From the NCBI RefSeq assembly GCF_029892605.1, contig NZ_JARXWF010000006.1, forward strand, positions 1 through 64,000: 64,000 nucleotides of DNA, in the 5' to 3' direction. The notes under the pieces were generated by a model. That model saw only the letters and a list, made by a program, of their open reading frames with translations. It was not told where the DNA came from and did no database searches. The translations under genes and the position numbers were made by a program. Each line of letters begins with the position of its first letter. Within the stretch, counting starts at the first letter, position 1. This DNA comes from Parabacteroides sp. PM6-13 (GTDB lineage: Bacteria; Bacteroidota; Bacteroidia; Bacteroidales; Tannerellaceae). Below, in pieces: positions 8,407 through 18,244 of the stretch.

Positions 8407-10110
8407 ATGAGCGACATGATTATAAACAGTGAAGAAGAGAAGAAAAGCTTGAATTTCATTGAAGCAATGGTTGAGAAAGACCTGGCGGAAGGTAAGAACG
8501 ACGGAAGGATACAGACCCGTTTCCCGCCGGAGCCAAACGGCTATCTGCATATCGGCCATGCGAAGGCCATCTGTATGGACTTCGGGATTGCTGAAGACTA
8601 TAACGGGATATGCAAACTCCGTTTCGACGATACCAATCCGGTCAAAGAGGATGTCGAGTATGTGGATTCCATTATGGAAGACATCAAATGGCTTGGTTTC
8701 CAATGGGACGAGGTGGTTTATGCATCTGACTATTTCCAGCAATTGTTTGACTTCGCTGTTGAACTGATCAAGCAGGGAAAAGCCTATATAGACGAACAAA
8801 GCGCCGAAGTGATCGCTCAGCAAAAGGGCACCCCTACCCAACCGGGCACGGAAAGTCCCTATCGCAATCGCCCGGTAGAGGAAAACCTCGATCTGTTTAT
8901 GCGTATGCAGGCCGGTGAGTTCGAAGAGGGCAGCATGATCCTGCGTGCCAAGATCGATATGGCCTCTTCCAATATGCACTTCCGCGACCCGATCATGTAC
9001 CGCATCATTAAAACGCCGCATCACCGTACAGGCAACGAGTGGAAAGTGTACCCGATGTATGACTTTGCCCACGGACAGAGCGACTATTTCGAAGGGGTGA
9101 CCCATTCATTATGTACGCTGGAGTTCGAGGTGCATCGTCCCTTATATGATTATTTCATTGATCTGTTACAAAAAGATACGAACTACCGCCCCCGTCAGAT
9201 CGAGTTCAACCGGTTGAACCTGACCTATACGGTGATGAGCAAGCGCAAACTATTGCAATTGGTCAAAGAGGGATTGGTGAATGGATGGGACGACCCCCGC
9301 ATGCCGACTATCTGCGGTTTCCGTCGTCGCGGCTATACGCCGCAATCGATTCGCAACTTCGTTAAGAAGATTGGTTACACCAAGTATGACGGTATTATCG
9401 ACGTGGCCCTGTTGGAACATGCCATCCGGGAAGATCTGAACATCAAGGCACCCCGCGTGTCGGCAGTGATCGATCCGGTCAAGCTTATTATCACTAACTA
9501 CCCGGAAGGGCAGGTGGAAATGATGGAAGCCATTAACAATCCGGAGGATCCGGAAGCCGGAACGCATGAAATAGCCTTCAGCCGCGAGCTCTATATCGAA
9601 CGGGAAGACTTTATGGAAGAAGCTCCGAAGAAATTCTTCCGTATGACGCCCGACAAGGAGGTACGCCTGAAAGGTGCCTATATTGTGAAGTGTACAGGAT
9701 GCAAGAAGAACGAGGCCGGCGAAATCGAAGAGATCTATGCCGAATACGATCCGAACACGAAAAGCGGTATGCCCGATAGCGGCCGCAAGGTGAAAGGAAC
9801 GCTCCACTGGGTATCTGTCGAACACAGCCTACCGGCGGAGGTGCGCCTGTATGACCGCCTGTTTATGGTGGAGAATCCTTCGGAAGAGAAAGACAGGGAC
9901 TTCAAGGAACTGTTGAATCCTGACTCGTTGCAGGTATTGACCAACTGCCGTGTGGAAGCGGAATTGAAAAAGGCGAAGCCCTATGACAACTTCCAGTTCC
10001 AACGCATCGGATACTTCAACCTGGATCCCGACAGCCGGGAAGACAAATTGGTATTCAACCGGACTGTTTCCCTGAAAGACAGCTGGAGCAAAGTAAAAGA
10101 CAAAGCATAA
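8407..10110 (+). CDS. glnS: glutaminyl-tRNA synthetase
   Basis: This 567-residue class I aminoacyl-tRNA synthetase charges tRNA-Gln with glutamine. The catalytic domain opens with RFPPEPNGYLHIGHAKA (HIGH at residues 48-51) and carries the KMSKS-loop equivalent VMSKRKL. The C-terminal half is the GlnRS/GluRS beta-barrel anticodon-binding region (EIAFSRELYIEREDF, GTLHWV, FNRTVSLKDSW). The frame is open upstream to 8287, but a -7 promoter box at 8366 and the family's usual length make the ATG at 8407 the start. Having glnS implies Gln-tRNA need not be made by amidation. The TPR gene follows after 29 nt. Confidence 0.95.
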   Translation: MSDMIINSEEEKKSLNFIEAMVEKDLAEGKNDGRIQTRFPPEPNGYLHIGHAKAICMDFGIAEDYNGICKLRFDDTNPVKEDVEYVDSIMEDIKWLGFQWDEVVYASDYFQQLFDFAVELIKQGKAYIDEQSAEVIAQQKGTPTQPGTESPYRNRPVEENLDLFMRMQAGEFEEGSMILRAKIDMASSNMHFRDPIMYRIIKTPHHRTGNEWKVYPMYDFAHGQSDYFEGVTHSLCTLEFEVHRPLYDYFIDLLQKDTNYRPRQIEFNRLNLTYTVMSKRKLLQLVKEGLVNGWDDPRMPTICGFRRRGYTPQSIRNFVKKIGYTKYDGIIDVALLEHAIREDLNIKAPRVSAVIDPVKLIITNYPEGQVEMMEAINNPEDPEAGTHEIAFSRELYIEREDFMEEAPKKFFRMTPDKEVRLKGAYIVKCTGCKKNEAGEIEEIYAEYDPNTKSGMPDSGRKVKGTLHWVSVEHSLPAEVRLYDRLFMVENPSEEKDRDFKELLNPDSLQVLTNCRVEAELKKAKPYDNFQFQRIGYFNLDPDSREDKLVFNRTVSLKDSWSKVKDKA

Positions 10111-10139
10111 TTTATTTTACAGACTGAACTATCTTTTGG

Positions 10140-11615
10140 ATGAAGAAAGACGAAATTTCACGTCTCTTGAATCGTTATCTGAACGCCCGTCAGGAAGAGA
10201 AGGATATCTATTTCGATGCCGATGAAGTGGATGAGTTATTGAACAGCCTGGAAGAAGAGGACGACTACACCCTGTATGATGATCTATTGGCGCTTGGGTT
10301 AAAACTTCACCCGGGCAATACCGATCTGTTGATCCGTAAGAGCCGGAAATACATCATCGATGAAGATTACGAAGAAGCGCTCTCGCTCTTATCGGACTTG
10401 GGCGATTCGTTGGGACAGGAAGTCGATCTCTTGACGATGGAATGTTATGCTTCATTGAATGATTACCCCAAAGTAAAAGCATTGACCGAAAAATTGATCC
10501 GGGAAGAGGCCGATTATATGGAGATTGTGTTTGAATATATCTCTCCTTTATTGAACGACCTGGACATGCTCGAAGAAGCCTATGAATATATCCGCTGGGG
10601 ACTTTCTCTCTTTCCTAAAAACATCATCCTGAAAGAAGAGTGGTGTTTTGTATTGGAAGCCCGGGGAGAGTATGAAGAGGCGATTGTGCTTTGCAATGAG
10701 TTGATCGACAGAAACCCCTACTCTTTTGATTATTGGTTTGCCTTGGGGCGGATTCATTCGTTATCCGGCGAATACGACAAAGCGATCGAGGCTTTCGACT
10801 TTGCCCTGACCTGCGACGAATCGGAAGTGGAAGTGAAGATGCTTCGCGCCTATTGCCTTGTGTTGAACGAAAGTTTCGACAAAGCCTTGGAGGATTTCAA
10901 TGATATCCTTGAGATGAACAAGGAGGACGATGAGTTGATGGAGCGTCTTTTCCCATTGATAACGGAATGTTATCTAAAGATGGACGAGGGAGAAAAGGTG
11001 TATGAACTCTTGCAACCCTATATATATGGCAAAAACCTGGTTTATGATCCGACGTTTTATATTCATTATATGAATGCCTGTGTCATGACCGGCCGCGAAG
11101 AGGAGGCCTACAGGGTGATCGAAAAAGCCGCATTGTTATTCCCGGAGAATATCCGTTTGCAGATATTATTTTTCTTCCTCTACATGGAACAGAAGCAAGG
11201 GAATGGCGAATACCGGATCACGCTGGAGCAAATCGCGGCTCGGGCCAACGCGCTCATCGCTACGTACGAATCAGACACCATTCCGGAAAGCCTGTACAGC
11301 AAAGGATTGTTTTTTATGATCATCAACGATATACCCCAGGCAATCCGTTTCTTTGAAAAGGCAGCCACGATACAACCGGATATGGAACTGTTACATATTT
11401 TCCTTTCTGTGGCCTATATGATGGCCGGCGACGAGGAAAACAGCAACCGCCACCTGCAACAGGCACCTGACGATGAGAAGAAATTGTATATGCAAATGAC
11501 GGATACGGGGTTGGATGCCTCTTTTCGTTTAGTAAACGAGGCGGTAAACAAGAAACCAAGCGTGAACGATCTGCTTACGGAAGCCTTTTTCCGGAAAAAA
11601 GAAAATAAAAATTGA
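10140..11615 (+). CDS. tetratricopeptide repeat protein
   Basis: This 491-residue protein has no signal peptide and is acidic (run of Glu/Asp around residues 22-42). It is built of helical TPR-like repeats throughout, for example YDYWFALGRIHSLSGEYDKA, MLRAYCLVLNESFDKALEDF and LYSKGLFFMIINDIPQAIRF. It presumably acts as a cytosolic protein-protein interaction scaffold. It sits 29 nt after glnS and 6 nt before the DUF368 gene, so it is probably co-transcribed with both. The specific partner is unknown. Confidence 0.8.
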   Translation: MKKDEISRLLNRYLNARQEEKDIYFDADEVDELLNSLEEEDDYTLYDDLLALGLKLHPGNTDLLIRKSRKYIIDEDYEEALSLLSDLGDSLGQEVDLLTMECYASLNDYPKVKALTEKLIREEADYMEIVFEYISPLLNDLDMLEEAYEYIRWGLSLFPKNIILKEEWCFVLEARGEYEEAIVLCNELIDRNPYSFDYWFALGRIHSLSGEYDKAIEAFDFALTCDESEVEVKMLRAYCLVLNESFDKALEDFNDILEMNKEDDELMERLFPLITECYLKMDEGEKVYELLQPYIYGKNLVYDPTFYIHYMNACVMTGREEEAYRVIEKAALLFPENIRLQILFFFLYMEQKQGNGEYRITLEQIAARANALIATYESDTIPESLYSKGLFFMIINDIPQAIRFFEKAATIQPDMELLHIFLSVAYMMAGDEENSNRHLQQAPDDEKKLYMQMTDTGLDASFRLVNEAVNKKPSVNDLLTEAFFRKKENKN

Positions 11616-11621
11616 TTCAAT

Positions 11622-12518
11622 ATGAAAAGGACAATCAAGGATTATACGGTTTTATTGCTGAAAGGGATAGGAATGGGAGCTGCAGATGTGGTACCCGGCG
11701 TATCGGGCGGCACGATTGCTTTTATTGTCGGCATCTATGAAGAGTTGATCGAGTCTATCAAGAGCATTAACGGAGCCAGCCTGAAACTCTTCTTTACAGG
11801 GAAATGGGCGGCCTTCTGGAAGGCGGTAAACGGAAACTTCCTGCTTGCATTGGTGACGGGAATCGCGATCAGTATCTTTTCTTTAGCGAAACTGATCACC
11901 TGGCTATTGGAAACGCATCCAATCCTGGTATGGTCATTCTTCTTCGGATTGGTACTGGCCTCTACCTGGTTTGTGTCGAAAGATATCCGCAAATGGGATT
12001 GGAAAACCATCGTTTGCTTTCTTATTGGTGCCGCTATCGCCTTGTTTATCACCATTGCCACACCAGCAGAAACGCCCAATGGCCTTTGGTTTATCTTCCT
12101 TTCGGGAGCGATCGCTATCTGCGCGATGATACTTCCGGGCATCTCCGGTAGTTTTATTCTGGTATTGCTGGGCAAGTATTATTATATTATGGATGCGGTG
12201 AAGTCGTTTGATATTCCTATTATGCTGGTCTTTATCTGCGGCGCGGCCATCGGTATCACCAGTTTCGCCCGCGTTCTTTCTTATACGCTTCGCCGGTTTC
12301 ATGACATAACGATAGCCGTTTTGGCGGGATTTATGCTGGGATCGCTCAATAAGGTATGGCCGTGGAAAGAGACGATAGAATCTATGGACAAACATGGAAT
12401 GGTTCAGATTGCCGAATCAAACATTCTCCCGAATGAATATATCTGGCAGGGTTTTGCACTGATGGTTATCGGATTCTTACTGGTTTACTTTTTAGAAAAA
12501 CTCTCCGGAAAGAAATAA
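11622..12518 (+). CDS. DUF368 family membrane protein (PopT-type undecaprenyl-phosphate transporter)
   Basis: This 298-residue polytopic inner-membrane protein has about eight hydrophobic segments. The N-terminal signature GIGMGAADVVPGVSGGTIAFIVGIYEEL and the mid-protein MILPGISGSFILVLLGKYY are the paired motifs of DUF368. The family was recently shown to recycle the lipid carrier undecaprenyl phosphate across the cytoplasmic membrane, which supports peptidoglycan and other envelope polymers. Whether this member does so is inferred from family. It follows the TPR gene by 6 nt and is closed by a clear terminator. Confidence 0.88.
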   Translation: MKRTIKDYTVLLLKGIGMGAADVVPGVSGGTIAFIVGIYEELIESIKSINGASLKLFFTGKWAAFWKAVNGNFLLALVTGIAISIFSLAKLITWLLETHPILVWSFFFGLVLASTWFVSKDIRKWDWKTIVCFLIGAAIALFITIATPAETPNGLWFIFLSGAIAICAMILPGISGSFILVLLGKYYYIMDAVKSFDIPIMLVFICGAAIGITSFARVLSYTLRRFHDITIAVLAGFMLGSLNKVWPWKETIESMDKHGMVQIAESNILPNEYIWQGFALMVIGFLLVYFLEKLSGKK

Positions 12519-12538
12519 ATAGTTCTTTTTTGAAAATG

Positions 12539-12577
12539 AAAAACGGAGTTCCTCTTGTGAGAAGAACTCCGTTTTTT
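12539..12577 (+). terminator. rho-independent terminator after DUF368 gene
   Basis: Arms AAACGGAGTTC (12541-12551) and GAACTCCGTTT (12564-12574) are followed by T residues; an A-run precedes the left arm. It sits between convergent genes and can serve both strands. Confidence 0.85.
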
Positions 12578-12608
12578 GTTAAGTTATTGGTTAAATGTAT
12601 CTTTGTTT

Positions 12609-13016
12609 TTATTGCAATCTTTTCAATCTGTAAAGCAACTGCTGAAGCGCTTCCTGGAAATCATCCATCAAGCCGGCCGAGAAATCTTCCGTAAAGTGTT
12701 TACGGCCTTCCTGCACATGATCGTAGAATCCTTCGACATGCTTGATAATATTATTCGGTGTTTTAATTTGCGGAACAACAATATCCAGGTCGCCAACCAG
12801 GGCGTAAGATGTTTCAGCCACACTATCCAATGTTTCATTCAATGAATCAATGGCCTGGTCTAACGCCATATGTTGCGCATAGCTTGCCGGTCCGGTCACA
12901 TGCCAATGAAAGAGTTTCAGGCTTACATTGAAGGCATACAACTCACCGATAAAATCAGCTAATTCTTTCTTACTCTGACTTGCACTCACTGTCTTTTCTT
13001 TTACTTTTGCTTCCAT
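12609..13016 (-). CDS. DUF5856 family protein (Dps/ferritin-like fold)
   Basis: This 135-residue soluble protein is all-helical. The stretch FIGELYAFNVSLKLFHWHVT, then GPASYAQHMALDQAIDSL, recalls the Dps/ferritin-like pattern in which a helix carries FHW and a later acidic/His helix completes a metal site. That matches the Bacteroidales family annotated DUF5856. A stress-protective or metal-binding role is plausible by fold but not proven. The gene stands alone and converges on the DUF368 gene, sharing the terminator between them. Confidence 0.75.
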   Translation of the reverse strand: MEAKVKEKTVSASQSKKELADFIGELYAFNVSLKLFHWHVTGPASYAQHMALDQAIDSLNETLDSVAETSYALVGDLDIVVPQIKTPNNIIKHVEGFYDHVQEGRKHFTEDFSAGLMDDFQEALQQLLYRLKRLQ

Positions 13017-13141
13017 ACTTCTTTTTGTTTTTTAGTTATTCGATTTACTACTAATAGAACAGCAAGATGATGCGGAAGGTTTAAAAGAAAGACTGATCAG
13101 CTTATAGACAGCCTCTATATTTCAAGGGAAACATGTAGCTA

Positions 13142-14452
13142 TCAACGACTTAACAGATAGCTTTTGAAAGCCGAAAAGTCCTTCGAGAGCTCCTCAGATT
13201 GCTTTTCTCCCTGCATAAAGGCACGGAGTTTGGCCGGAATTTCTATATCTGCTTGAAGAATTTCATCGACCGTTCCTTTGAATTTAGCCGGATGTGCCGT
13301 TTCTAAGAACACCCCTGTTTCACCGGCTTGCAACCCGTCTACCAACGCCTGATAGCCACAAGCGCCATGCGGATCCAACAGATAGCCGTCGGATTCATAA
13401 ACACGCTTCATCGTTTCCGCTATCTCTTCGTCAGTGTATCGGTAGCCCGAGATCAGGTTTGTTATACGGGTATGCGTATCCATATCATGTCCATAGAGAT
13501 CAATGATGCGGGCAAAGTTACTGGGATCGCCAACATCCATCGCGTTCGCAATGGTGGCTACGGAAGGACGCGGGTTGTATTTCCCTGTTTGCAGGTATTC
13601 CAGAAAGACATCATTGCGGTTGTTGGCAGCAATAAAGCGTTTGATAGGCAATCCCATGCGGTGGGCAAACAATCCGGCCGTGATATTCCCAAAGTTACCG
13701 CTTGGCACACAAATCACCAGGTCGTCAGCCTTCCCTACCCGATCCAACTGCGCATAGGCATTGAAATAATAGAATGACTGCGGAAGAAAACGGGCTACGT
13801 TAATCGAATTGGCCGAAGTCAACATCAGGTGTTCATTCAGTTCTTTATCCATAAAAGCCGCTTTGACCAACGCCTGGCAGTCATCAAACGTGCCATCGAT
13901 CTCCAAAGCGGTGATATTCTGTCCCAAGGTAGTGAACTGACATTCCTGGATAGGGCTTACTTTCCCTTTGGGATAAAGCACATACACATGAATGCCTTCC
14001 ACACCCAAGAAGCCATTGGCCACAGCACTACCCGTATCACCCGAAGTAGCCACCAGGACATTCACCTGTTTGAGTCCCTGCTTACGGATAAAATAACCCA
14101 ACAAGCGAGCCATAAACCGTGCCCCGACATCCTTGAATGCCAATGTTGGTCCATGAAACAATTCCAGGGAATAAATATCTTTACTTACGGGAACAACCGG
14201 TGTTTCAAACGACAAGGTCTCTTTTACGATCCTGTCTAACGTATCGGCTTCTATATCTTCCCCGAAAAATGCGCGTGCCACTGTGCAGGCGATCTCGTGA
14301 AAAGACCTGTTTTTCAGGTTTTCAATTACCGAAGCGTCCAACGGAATGATGCGTTCCGGCATATAAAGTCCCTTGTCTTCTGCCAATCCTTTTACAACTG
14401 CCTTCTCAAGGGTTGCCCAATCGGCTTGTTGATTTGTGCTGTAATATCTCAT
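13142..14452 (-). CDS. thrC: threonine synthase
   Basis: This 436-residue PLP enzyme converts O-phosphohomoserine to threonine, the last step of the pathway. The N-terminus MRYYSTN...KGLAEDKGLYMPE is typical; the PLP lysine is Lys107 in FHGPTLAFKDVGARFM; the phosphate-binding and substrate loops LVATSGDTGSAVA and VPSGNFGNITAG are intact; HPAKFKGTVDEI near the C-terminus is also conserved. It is the third gene of the thrA-apgM-thrC operon, 33 nt after apgM. No strong terminator is visible after it. Confidence 0.95.
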   Translation of the reverse strand: MRYYSTNQQADWATLEKAVVKGLAEDKGLYMPERIIPLDASVIENLKNRSFHEIACTVARAFFGEDIEADTLDRIVKETLSFETPVVPVSKDIYSLELFHGPTLAFKDVGARFMARLLGYFIRKQGLKQVNVLVATSGDTGSAVANGFLGVEGIHVYVLYPKGKVSPIQECQFTTLGQNITALEIDGTFDDCQALVKAAFMDKELNEHLMLTSANSINVARFLPQSFYYFNAYAQLDRVGKADDLVICVPSGNFGNITAGLFAHRMGLPIKRFIAANNRNDVFLEYLQTGKYNPRPSVATIANAMDVGDPSNFARIIDLYGHDMDTHTRITNLISGYRYTDEEIAETMKRVYESDGYLLDPHGACGYQALVDGLQAGETGVFLETAHPAKFKGTVDEILQADIEIPAKLRAFMQGEKQSEELSKDFSAFKSYLLSR

Positions 14453-14485
14453 GTTTAATGGAATGTTTCAATAAATAATAAATTG

Positions 14486-15691
14486 TCAGGATAATAATTC
14501 CCGAATAAACTGGTCTCTTTCCAACAGGCCATACTTTCCTTCTATGACCGATTGTTCGTCGTAACGAGTCACTCTGTCGGGTGCTACTCCCGTTTTATAG
14601 ATCAGGAAAGGTACCGGTGTGTTGGTATGTGTGCGGATAGCACATGGAGTTGGGTGGTCGGGTAAAACAGCCAACGCCACCGGCTCATCCCATGTTTGCA
14701 ATTCTTCGAAGATAATACGCACGGCACGCTGGTCCAGGTTCTCGATGGTTTTCACCTTCAGGTCGACATCACCCTCATGCCCTGCTTCATCGCTTGCTTC
14801 GATATGCAGATAAACCAGATCGTTTGTCCGCAAAGCTTCCAGGGCAGCATGCGCTTTTCCTTCGTAGTTCGTGTCGTACAATCCGGTCGCCCCTTCCACC
14901 GGAATATTGGTCAGTCCGGCATACTTGCCAATGCCCTGAATCAAATCGACAGCAGAGATCACCGCTCCATTCTTCAAACCATACATATCCATCAGGGTAC
15001 GCATGGCCGGACGGTAACCGGGCGACCAGGGCCAGATGCTATTCGCCGGATCTTTTCCTTCGGCGATACGTTTGAGGTTGATAGGATGATCTTTCAATAT
15101 CTCCTGTGAGCGCAGGATAAGCGCATTCAGCTGCTCAGCCGTTTCACGCGCCTCCTCTGTCAGCGGTTTGATCAATAACGGACGGAAAGGATGTAGTGGC
15201 ACATCATGTGGCGGGGTACAATCCAATCGTTTATCGCCGTTTTTCACTACAAGCAGATGTCGATAAGAGACGCCGGTGTGAAATTTCACCTGCTCCGACC
15301 CCAGCCTTTCATCCAGAAACCGGATCAGTTCATCCGCCTCTTCGGTGGTTATATGCCCGGAGGAATGATTCACCAAGATGTCGTCTTTCACGTAAACCAG
15401 ATTGCATCGCATCGCCATCTCACCCGGTTTCAGGTCAACGCCTATGCTGGCTGCTTCCAGTACACCTCGTCCTTCGTACACTTTTTCTAAATCGTAACCT
15501 AATACGGAAAGGTTAGCGACTTCACTTCCCGGATGAAATCCATCCGGTACTGTCTTTAGTTGCCCTGTCACGCCTAACGTAGCCAGTTTGTCCAGGTAAG
15601 GTGTATGGGCAAATTCCAATGGAGTTTTGTTACCAAGCATTTCGATAGGCTCATCGGCCGCTCCATCGGCAAGAATTATAATTGTCTTCAT
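14486..15691 (-). CDS. apgM: ApgM-type phosphoglycerate mutase family protein, probable homoserine kinase
   Basis: This 401-residue alkaline-phosphatase-superfamily protein belongs to the archaeal-type cofactor-independent phosphoglycerate mutase group. Visible are the metal-binding start MKTIIILADGAADEP, the Ser nucleophile region GSEVANLSVLGYD, HIEASDEAGHEGD and VLPDHPTPCAIRTHT. In Bacteroidales this gene always seems to sit between thrA and thrC, where an ordinary thrB is missing, so the proposed job is homoserine phosphorylation rather than glycolysis. That is an inference from genome context; no classical GHMP kinase is present in this window. It lies 62 nt after thrA. Confidence 0.85.
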   Translation of the reverse strand: MKTIIILADGAADEPIEMLGNKTPLEFAHTPYLDKLATLGVTGQLKTVPDGFHPGSEVANLSVLGYDLEKVYEGRGVLEAASIGVDLKPGEMAMRCNLVYVKDDILVNHSSGHITTEEADELIRFLDERLGSEQVKFHTGVSYRHLLVVKNGDKRLDCTPPHDVPLHPFRPLLIKPLTEEARETAEQLNALILRSQEILKDHPINLKRIAEGKDPANSIWPWSPGYRPAMRTLMDMYGLKNGAVISAVDLIQGIGKYAGLTNIPVEGATGLYDTNYEGKAHAALEALRTNDLVYLHIEASDEAGHEGDVDLKVKTIENLDQRAVRIIFEELQTWDEPVALAVLPDHPTPCAIRTHTNTPVPFLIYKTGVAPDRVTRYDEQSVIEGKYGLLERDQFIRELLS

Positions 15692-15753
15692 ATTGTATGT
15701 CTATTGGCAGTGCCGGATTCCTACAAACAAACCCTTTCCTGCCAATGCTAAGT

Positions 15754-18192
15754 TTACCGAATATTGGCTATCGATATAATATCCGAAAATACTCCTGCTG
15801 CCGTCACATCGGCACCGGCTCCATATCCTTTGATAACCATTGGATACTCATAATATCTTTCGGTGGATATCATGATAATATTATTACTTCCTTCCAACTC
15901 ATAGAAAGGATGATGGCTGTCGACCTCTTGCAGTCCCAGCATACATACGCCCTTATCCATGGTAGCCACAAAGCGTAAACGCTTATGTTCTTTCTCCAAC
16001 TTTTGCCGGCGGGTTTCAAACGACGCATCTACTTCCTGCACATTCTTCCAGAAATCATCCAGCGAGCCTTCGAAATATTTCTCCGGAATGATACACTCCT
16101 GTTTCACATCCTTTTGCTCCACCTTATAACCGGCTTCGCGCGCCAGGATCACCAGTTTGCGACATACATCCTTTCCACTCAGGTCGATGCGCGGATCGGG
16201 TTCGGCATAACCGGCCTCTTTCGCCATGCGGATCGCCTTGCTGAAAGGGATATCCGCGCTCAGCGTATTAAAGATATAATTCAATGTACCGGAAAGCACA
16301 GCGGCCAGTTTCAGTATATGGTCGCCACTGTTGCGTAGATCATTCATGGTATTGATGATCGGTAGGCCGGCTCCCACGTTTGTCTCGAACAGGAATTTGA
16401 TATCCCGCTTGCGGGCTGTCTCTTTCAGCGTCTGATAATTCTCGTATGTAGAAGAGGCGGCCTCCTTATTAGCGGCAACAACGGATACATTATCATTCAT
16501 CAACCGTTCGTATTGCGCTGCCACCTCCAGGCTGGCCGTACAGTCGACAAAGACGGAATTAAAGATATTCATATTCAATATCTCATCAGCCAGCTGCTTC
16601 GGACTGCTCGGTACTCCCTTCTCGTTCAACTCGCCCATATAGTCCTCCAGGTTGATCCCTTCGCGACATAGATAGGCTTTCTTGGAATTGGAGATACCCA
16701 CCACTTTCAGTTTCAGTCCGTTTTGCTCCATCAATTTGGGCTGCTGCACGCGGATCTGCTCCAACAAATGCGCTCCCACCGTGCCTACTCCCGCGATAAA
16801 AAGATTCAATACCTTATATTCGGAAAGGAAAAAGGAGTCGTGAATGGAGTTTAAGGCTTTGCGCAGATACTTCAGTTTGATAACAAAAGAGATATTTGTT
16901 TCCGAAGCCCCTTGCGCACAGGCAATCACACTGATCCCGGCACGTCCCAGCGTACCAAACAGCTTGCCGGCTATACCCGGCGTACGTTTCATGTTTTCCC
17001 CTACGATAGCTACGGTGGCCAGTTCTTTTTCCGCCGTCACATCGCTGATCTCGCCAACAGAACGTTCCAAGGCAAACTCTTCGTTCAATACCTCTACTGC
17101 CAGATCGGCATCGGCATTTCGCACGGCGAATGTAGTGTTGTTCTCCGAACTGGCTTGCGACACCATAAATACGCTGATGCCATTCTTCGCCAGTGTCTTG
17201 AATATACGGTAGTTTACACCGATCACGCCAACCATACCCAATCCCTGTACTGTGATCAGGCAGGTATCATTGATCGATGAAATACCTTTGATTATCGCCT
17301 TTCCACCCTCCTGCCCTTTCTCTTTCGAGATATAGGTGCCGGGCGCTTCCGGGTTAAAGGTATTCAATATGCGAATAGGGATATTCTTATGGTAAACCGG
17401 ATAGATCGTCGGCGGATAGATCACCTTCGCCCCGAAGTTACAAAGCTCCATGGCTTCGGTAAAGGTCAAGCGGTCGATCACGTAAGCCGAACTGATCACA
17501 CGCGGGTCGGCTGTCATAAAGCCATCCACATCCGTCCAGATCTCCAATACGGAAGCGTCTAACGCTGTGGCCAGAATAGAAGCTGTATAGTCGGATCCGC
17601 CACGTCCGAGATTGGTCACCTCGCCCGTTTCAGCGCTCGTCGAAATAAAGCCGGGCACCAGAGACACCTGCGGCAGCGGCGTGAATGTCTCTTTGATCAA
17701 ACGATTCGTTTCATCAAAGTCGACAATATGTTTATTAAATTGAGATATCGTTTTTACGAATTTGCGCGAATCAAACAGTTTCGCATTGATCACACGGGAT
17801 ATAATAGTGGAAGAAATACGCTCTCCATAGCTTACAATCGCATCGGACGTCTTTGTAGAAAGGTCATTGATCAGATAAACACCCCGGAAGATATTACCCA
17901 GCTCCTCCAACAGATGCATCACCTTTTCCTGCACCTCTTTGCGCTCTTCTGTATCGGGGATAACACCTTCCACCACATCCAAGTGGCGGGTAACTATTTC
18001 AGAAAATGCTTTTTCATAAGCCACATCACCCTTGGCGGCCAGTTGGGAGGTAGCGATCAGCTTATCTGTGATGCCACCTAAGGCAGAGACGACTACTACG
18101 ACGGGCTCTTCAACAGCCTCTACGATCTTTTTTACATTCAAGATACTATTTACGGAACCTACGGATGTTCCGCCAAATTTCAATACTTTCAT
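15754..18192 (-). CDS. thrA: bifunctional aspartokinase / homoserine dehydrogenase
   Basis: This 812-residue fusion catalyses the first and third steps of threonine/methionine synthesis from aspartate. The N-terminal kinase (about 1-290) opens MKVLKFGGTSVGS and contains GRGGSDYTASILA; two ACT regulatory domains follow (about 310-460; TVQGLGMVGVIGV, ISVIACAQGASETNISFVI). From about residue 462 comes homoserine dehydrogenase with NAD(P)-binding AGVGTVGAHLL and active-site GLPIINTMNDLRNSGD and SGKDVCRKLVILARE. The ACT domains predict feedback inhibition by threonine. It heads the operon behind a good promoter and an unusual leader (18249-18438). Confidence 0.97.
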   Translation of the reverse strand: MKVLKFGGTSVGSVNSILNVKKIVEAVEEPVVVVVSALGGITDKLIATSQLAAKGDVAYEKAFSEIVTRHLDVVEGVIPDTEERKEVQEKVMHLLEELGNIFRGVYLINDLSTKTSDAIVSYGERISSTIISRVINAKLFDSRKFVKTISQFNKHIVDFDETNRLIKETFTPLPQVSLVPGFISTSAETGEVTNLGRGGSDYTASILATALDASVLEIWTDVDGFMTADPRVISSAYVIDRLTFTEAMELCNFGAKVIYPPTIYPVYHKNIPIRILNTFNPEAPGTYISKEKGQEGGKAIIKGISSINDTCLITVQGLGMVGVIGVNYRIFKTLAKNGISVFMVSQASSENNTTFAVRNADADLAVEVLNEEFALERSVGEISDVTAEKELATVAIVGENMKRTPGIAGKLFGTLGRAGISVIACAQGASETNISFVIKLKYLRKALNSIHDSFFLSEYKVLNLFIAGVGTVGAHLLEQIRVQQPKLMEQNGLKLKVVGISNSKKAYLCREGINLEDYMGELNEKGVPSSPKQLADEILNMNIFNSVFVDCTASLEVAAQYERLMNDNVSVVAANKEAASSTYENYQTLKETARKRDIKFLFETNVGAGLPIINTMNDLRNSGDHILKLAAVLSGTLNYIFNTLSADIPFSKAIRMAKEAGYAEPDPRIDLSGKDVCRKLVILAREAGYKVEQKDVKQECIIPEKYFEGSLDDFWKNVQEVDASFETRRQKLEKEHKRLRFVATMDKGVCMLGLQEVDSHHPFYELEGSNNIIMISTERYYEYPMVIKGYGAGADVTAAGVFSDIISIANIR

Positions 18193-18244
18193 CGTATTCT
18201 AATATGTTATGATTGAATAAGAAACCGGACCTGCCGGTATGAAT

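Noticed and set aside
13017-13141. Terminator after thrC
   Set aside because: Only a weak TGATCA-centred pairing is visible between thrC and the DUF5856 gene, without a T-run, so none is annotated.
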